Shown piece by piece: positions 3,436-5,019 of a DNA stretch of 5,019 nucleotides (its first letter is position 1; each line of letters begins with the position of its first letter). The stretch spans positions 1 through 5,019 of the forward strand of contig DJEG01000092.1 of NCBI GenBank assembly GCA_002431305.1, in the 5' to 3' direction. Position numbers and translations under genes: made by a program. The notes below the pieces were generated by a model. That model saw nothing but the letters and a program-made list of their open reading frames with translations, ran no database searches and was not told the origin of the DNA. The DNA is from Ruminococcaceae bacterium UBA5904 (lineage in GTDB: Bacteria; Bacillota; Clostridia; Oscillospirales; Acutalibacteraceae).

Positions 3436-5019
3436 ATGGTTGACGTTAAAAATCAAAGCTGTTACGAATACTGGCTTGACTGTACCGACGAATACGGAGA
3501 GTATTACGTCATGCAGCATCTCGGAAAAAAGTATTATAAATCAAAAATGCTCAGCGACATTGACGCACTCGCGGCATATATGAAAATAGAACTTGGATTA
3601 AAGCCCGGCGACGTTTACACGGTATTCATGCCGACGACGGTTCAGAGCATATGCGCTTTTTACGCGCTTAACAAGATAGGCGTTATCGTAAACTTTGTAC
3701 ATCCCCTTCTGCCCCCCAACGTATTAAAAGAGACTATGACCGAAGTTCATTCAAAGGGCGTAATGGTTCTCGACCTGCTTATTAAAGACTATGCGGATGT
3801 TATAAACGAAATGAATGTTCCGTGTCTTGTCTGTCATTCGTCCGAATACGCGTCGCTTTTAAAGGGATTCGGATGTAAATTAGCAGAGGGCGCTGTCAAA
3901 AAGATATTCCCGAAAATAAAGAAACGCGACGAGTATTCGAAAGCCGTCAAGCGTTTTTCAAAAGCGAACGTTAAACCCTCATGTAACTGCGACGACATCG
4001 CCGTTTACTTAAACGGAGGCGGAACAACGGGCAAAAGCAAGACGATAAAACTTACGTCCAGGGCGATAAACGAGCTTGTGTGCAGCGTCTCAAAACTCGG
4101 CAGGATTCACCGTCCCGGACTCGAAGCTGAACCTATCGTTTTACCGCTGTTCCACTGCTTCGGACTGAGCGTTGCGGTACATATGGCGATGTGCAACGCG
4201 GGCAGGCTCATACCGATAATGCGTTTCGACGCTAAAATGTTCAACCGTCTCATGAGACAGAACACTGTCGTCGGATTCGTCGGAATCCCCGTCATGTTCA
4301 AAAAGATAATGAATGAAAAGCACTTTGATACAAAACACCTCAAAAATCTGCGCGTTGTTTACTGCGGAGGCGACGACGCGCCCCAGTCGCTTATCGATGA
4401 ATTCAATTCATATCTTGAAAAATACGACGCCGAAGGCAGACTCTATCAGGGTTACGGACTTACCGAGGTCGGCTCCGTATGCTGTACAAATTCTAATGAA
4501 AATCATAAACCGGACACCATAGGACTTCCGCTCGAAAATGTCAATATGCAGATATGGAACGAGGAGCATAACGAAGTTCCGAACGGCGTTATAGGCGAAA
4601 TCGTAATCTCGGGACCGACGATAATGAGCGGTTACTACACAGAGGACGGAACCGACGGCGCGGGACTTTATACCGATTCGGACGGCGTGAAATGGGTCAT
4701 GAGCGGCGACCTCGGATTCAAGGATGACGACGGTTACTTCCACTTCTCCGGACGTAAAAAGAGAGTTATAATTATTTCAGGCTATAACGTCTACCCGAGC
4801 GATATCGAAAAGAAAACGCAGGAACTCGATTTCGTCAAGGAAGCGTGCTGTGTAAAGGGTTATAAAGATTCCAAACAGATTATCAGAATGTTCGTCTCGT
4901 TCTCAAACAACGGAAACGAAGAAGAATATAAGAAACAGATTATCGACATGATAGAGAAGAATTTTTCGAAGTTCTCCGTCCCGCGTGAGATTGTAACGCT
5001 TTCGTCCCTTCCGCAGACA
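3436..5019 (+). CDS. AMP-binding (class I adenylate-forming) acyl-CoA synthetase-like protein, C-terminus cut by the window edge
   Basis: The first 528 codons of an ANL-superfamily ligase, which activates a carboxylic acid with ATP and usually passes it to CoA. Motifs seen in order: phosphate-binding loop YLNGGGTTGKSK (191-202), LPLFHCFGL (236-244), YQGYGLTEVGS (337-347, Glu344 for Mg-ATP), SGDLG (423-427, Asp425 for the ribose), and GRKKRVIIISGYNVYPSDIE (439-458) leading into the mobile C-terminal subdomain. The final SSLPQT is the start of the A10 motif, so the catalytic lysine (GK) falls just beyond the window; perhaps 10-30 residues are missing. The phosphate loop reads GGGTTGKSK where many relatives have SGTTGxPK. 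The protein appears cytosolic, with no signal peptide. The substrate cannot be told from this sequence: fatty or other organic acids, or loading of a carrier protein, all remain possible. GGAGG at 3424-3428, seven bases upstream, fixes the start. It diverges from mntP, with no evident functional link. Confidence 0.9.
   Translation, partial: MVDVKNQSCYEYWLDCTDEYGEYYVMQHLGKKYYKSKMLSDIDALAAYMKIELGLKPGDVYTVFMPTTVQSICAFYALNKIGVIVNFVHPLLPPNVLKETMTEVHSKGVMVLDLLIKDYADVINEMNVPCLVCHSSEYASLLKGFGCKLAEGAVKKIFPKIKKRDEYSKAVKRFSKANVKPSCNCDDIAVYLNGGGTTGKSKTIKLTSRAINELVCSVSKLGRIHRPGLEAEPIVLPLFHCFGLSVAVHMAMCNAGRLIPIMRFDAKMFNRLMRQNTVVGFVGIPVMFKKIMNEKHFDTKHLKNLRVVYCGGDDAPQSLIDEFNSYLEKYDAEGRLYQGYGLTEVGSVCCTNSNENHKPDTIGLPLENVNMQIWNEEHNEVPNGVIGEIVISGPTIMSGYYTEDGTDGAGLYTDSDGVKWVMSGDLGFKDDDGYFHFSGRKKRVIIISGYNVYPSDIEKKTQELDFVKEACCVKGYKDSKQIIRMFVSFSNNGNEEEYKKQIIDMIEKNFSKFSVPREIVTLSSLPQT

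Noticed and set aside
4107..4743. Minus-strand frames opposite the AMP-binding gene
   Set aside because: The plus-strand frame carries the ordered adenylation motifs; the antisense frames have no supported starts or recognisable domains.

Overview
The window looks like chromosomal DNA from a Clostridia-type Bacillota (Firmicutes), possibly a gut member of the Oscillospiraceae/Ruminococcaceae. I infer this from the strong GGAGG-type ribosome binding sites, sigma-A-like promoters, short AT-rich spacers, a Mn2+ riboswitch ahead of mntP, and the protein families present. It holds five genes. Two run off the window edges, and nothing suggests a mobile element, prophage or CRISPR array.

Layout. 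Positions 1-570 (minus) carry the first 190 codons of a YdjI-like SPFH/band-7 protein with its own extended -10 promoter. Positions 688-1815 (minus) encode a rhodanese domain fused to a TtcA-like PP-loop ATPase, probably a tRNA thiolation or related sulfur-transfer enzyme, with a near-consensus promoter just upstream. Positions 1894-2993 (minus) form a two-gene operon, mntP (Mn2+ exporter) then a DUF2284 cysteine-rich protein. The two genes overlap by one base and end at an intrinsic terminator that overlaps the DUF2284 stop codon. The operon has a roughly 210-nt leader with a yybP-ykoY (Mn2+) riboswitch aptamer at 3111-3197, a pair of tandem small hairpins, and a terminator with an eight-T tract just ahead of the mntP ribosome binding site. 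Its promoter (3212-3240) is almost perfect. Position 3436 to the right edge (plus) is a divergent AMP-binding (acyl-CoA synthetase-like) gene missing only its C-terminal tip.

How the parts fit together. The riboswitch should raise mntP expression when cytosolic Mn2+ is high, so that MntP exports the excess. Because DUF2284 is translationally coupled to mntP and no terminator lies between them, it should share this Mn2+ control. That is the most useful functional clue here for an uncharacterised family. The rhodanese-TtcA gene is also cysteine-rich and metal-dependent by family, but it has its own promoter and need not be co-regulated. The SPFH gene and the acyl-CoA synthetase look independent.

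I do not see a clearly new multi-gene system. The items most worth following are the Mn2+-riboswitch control of DUF2284, the unusual expression platform of that riboswitch, a dyad over the mntP -10 box, and the domain fusion with extra cysteines in the TtcA-like protein.
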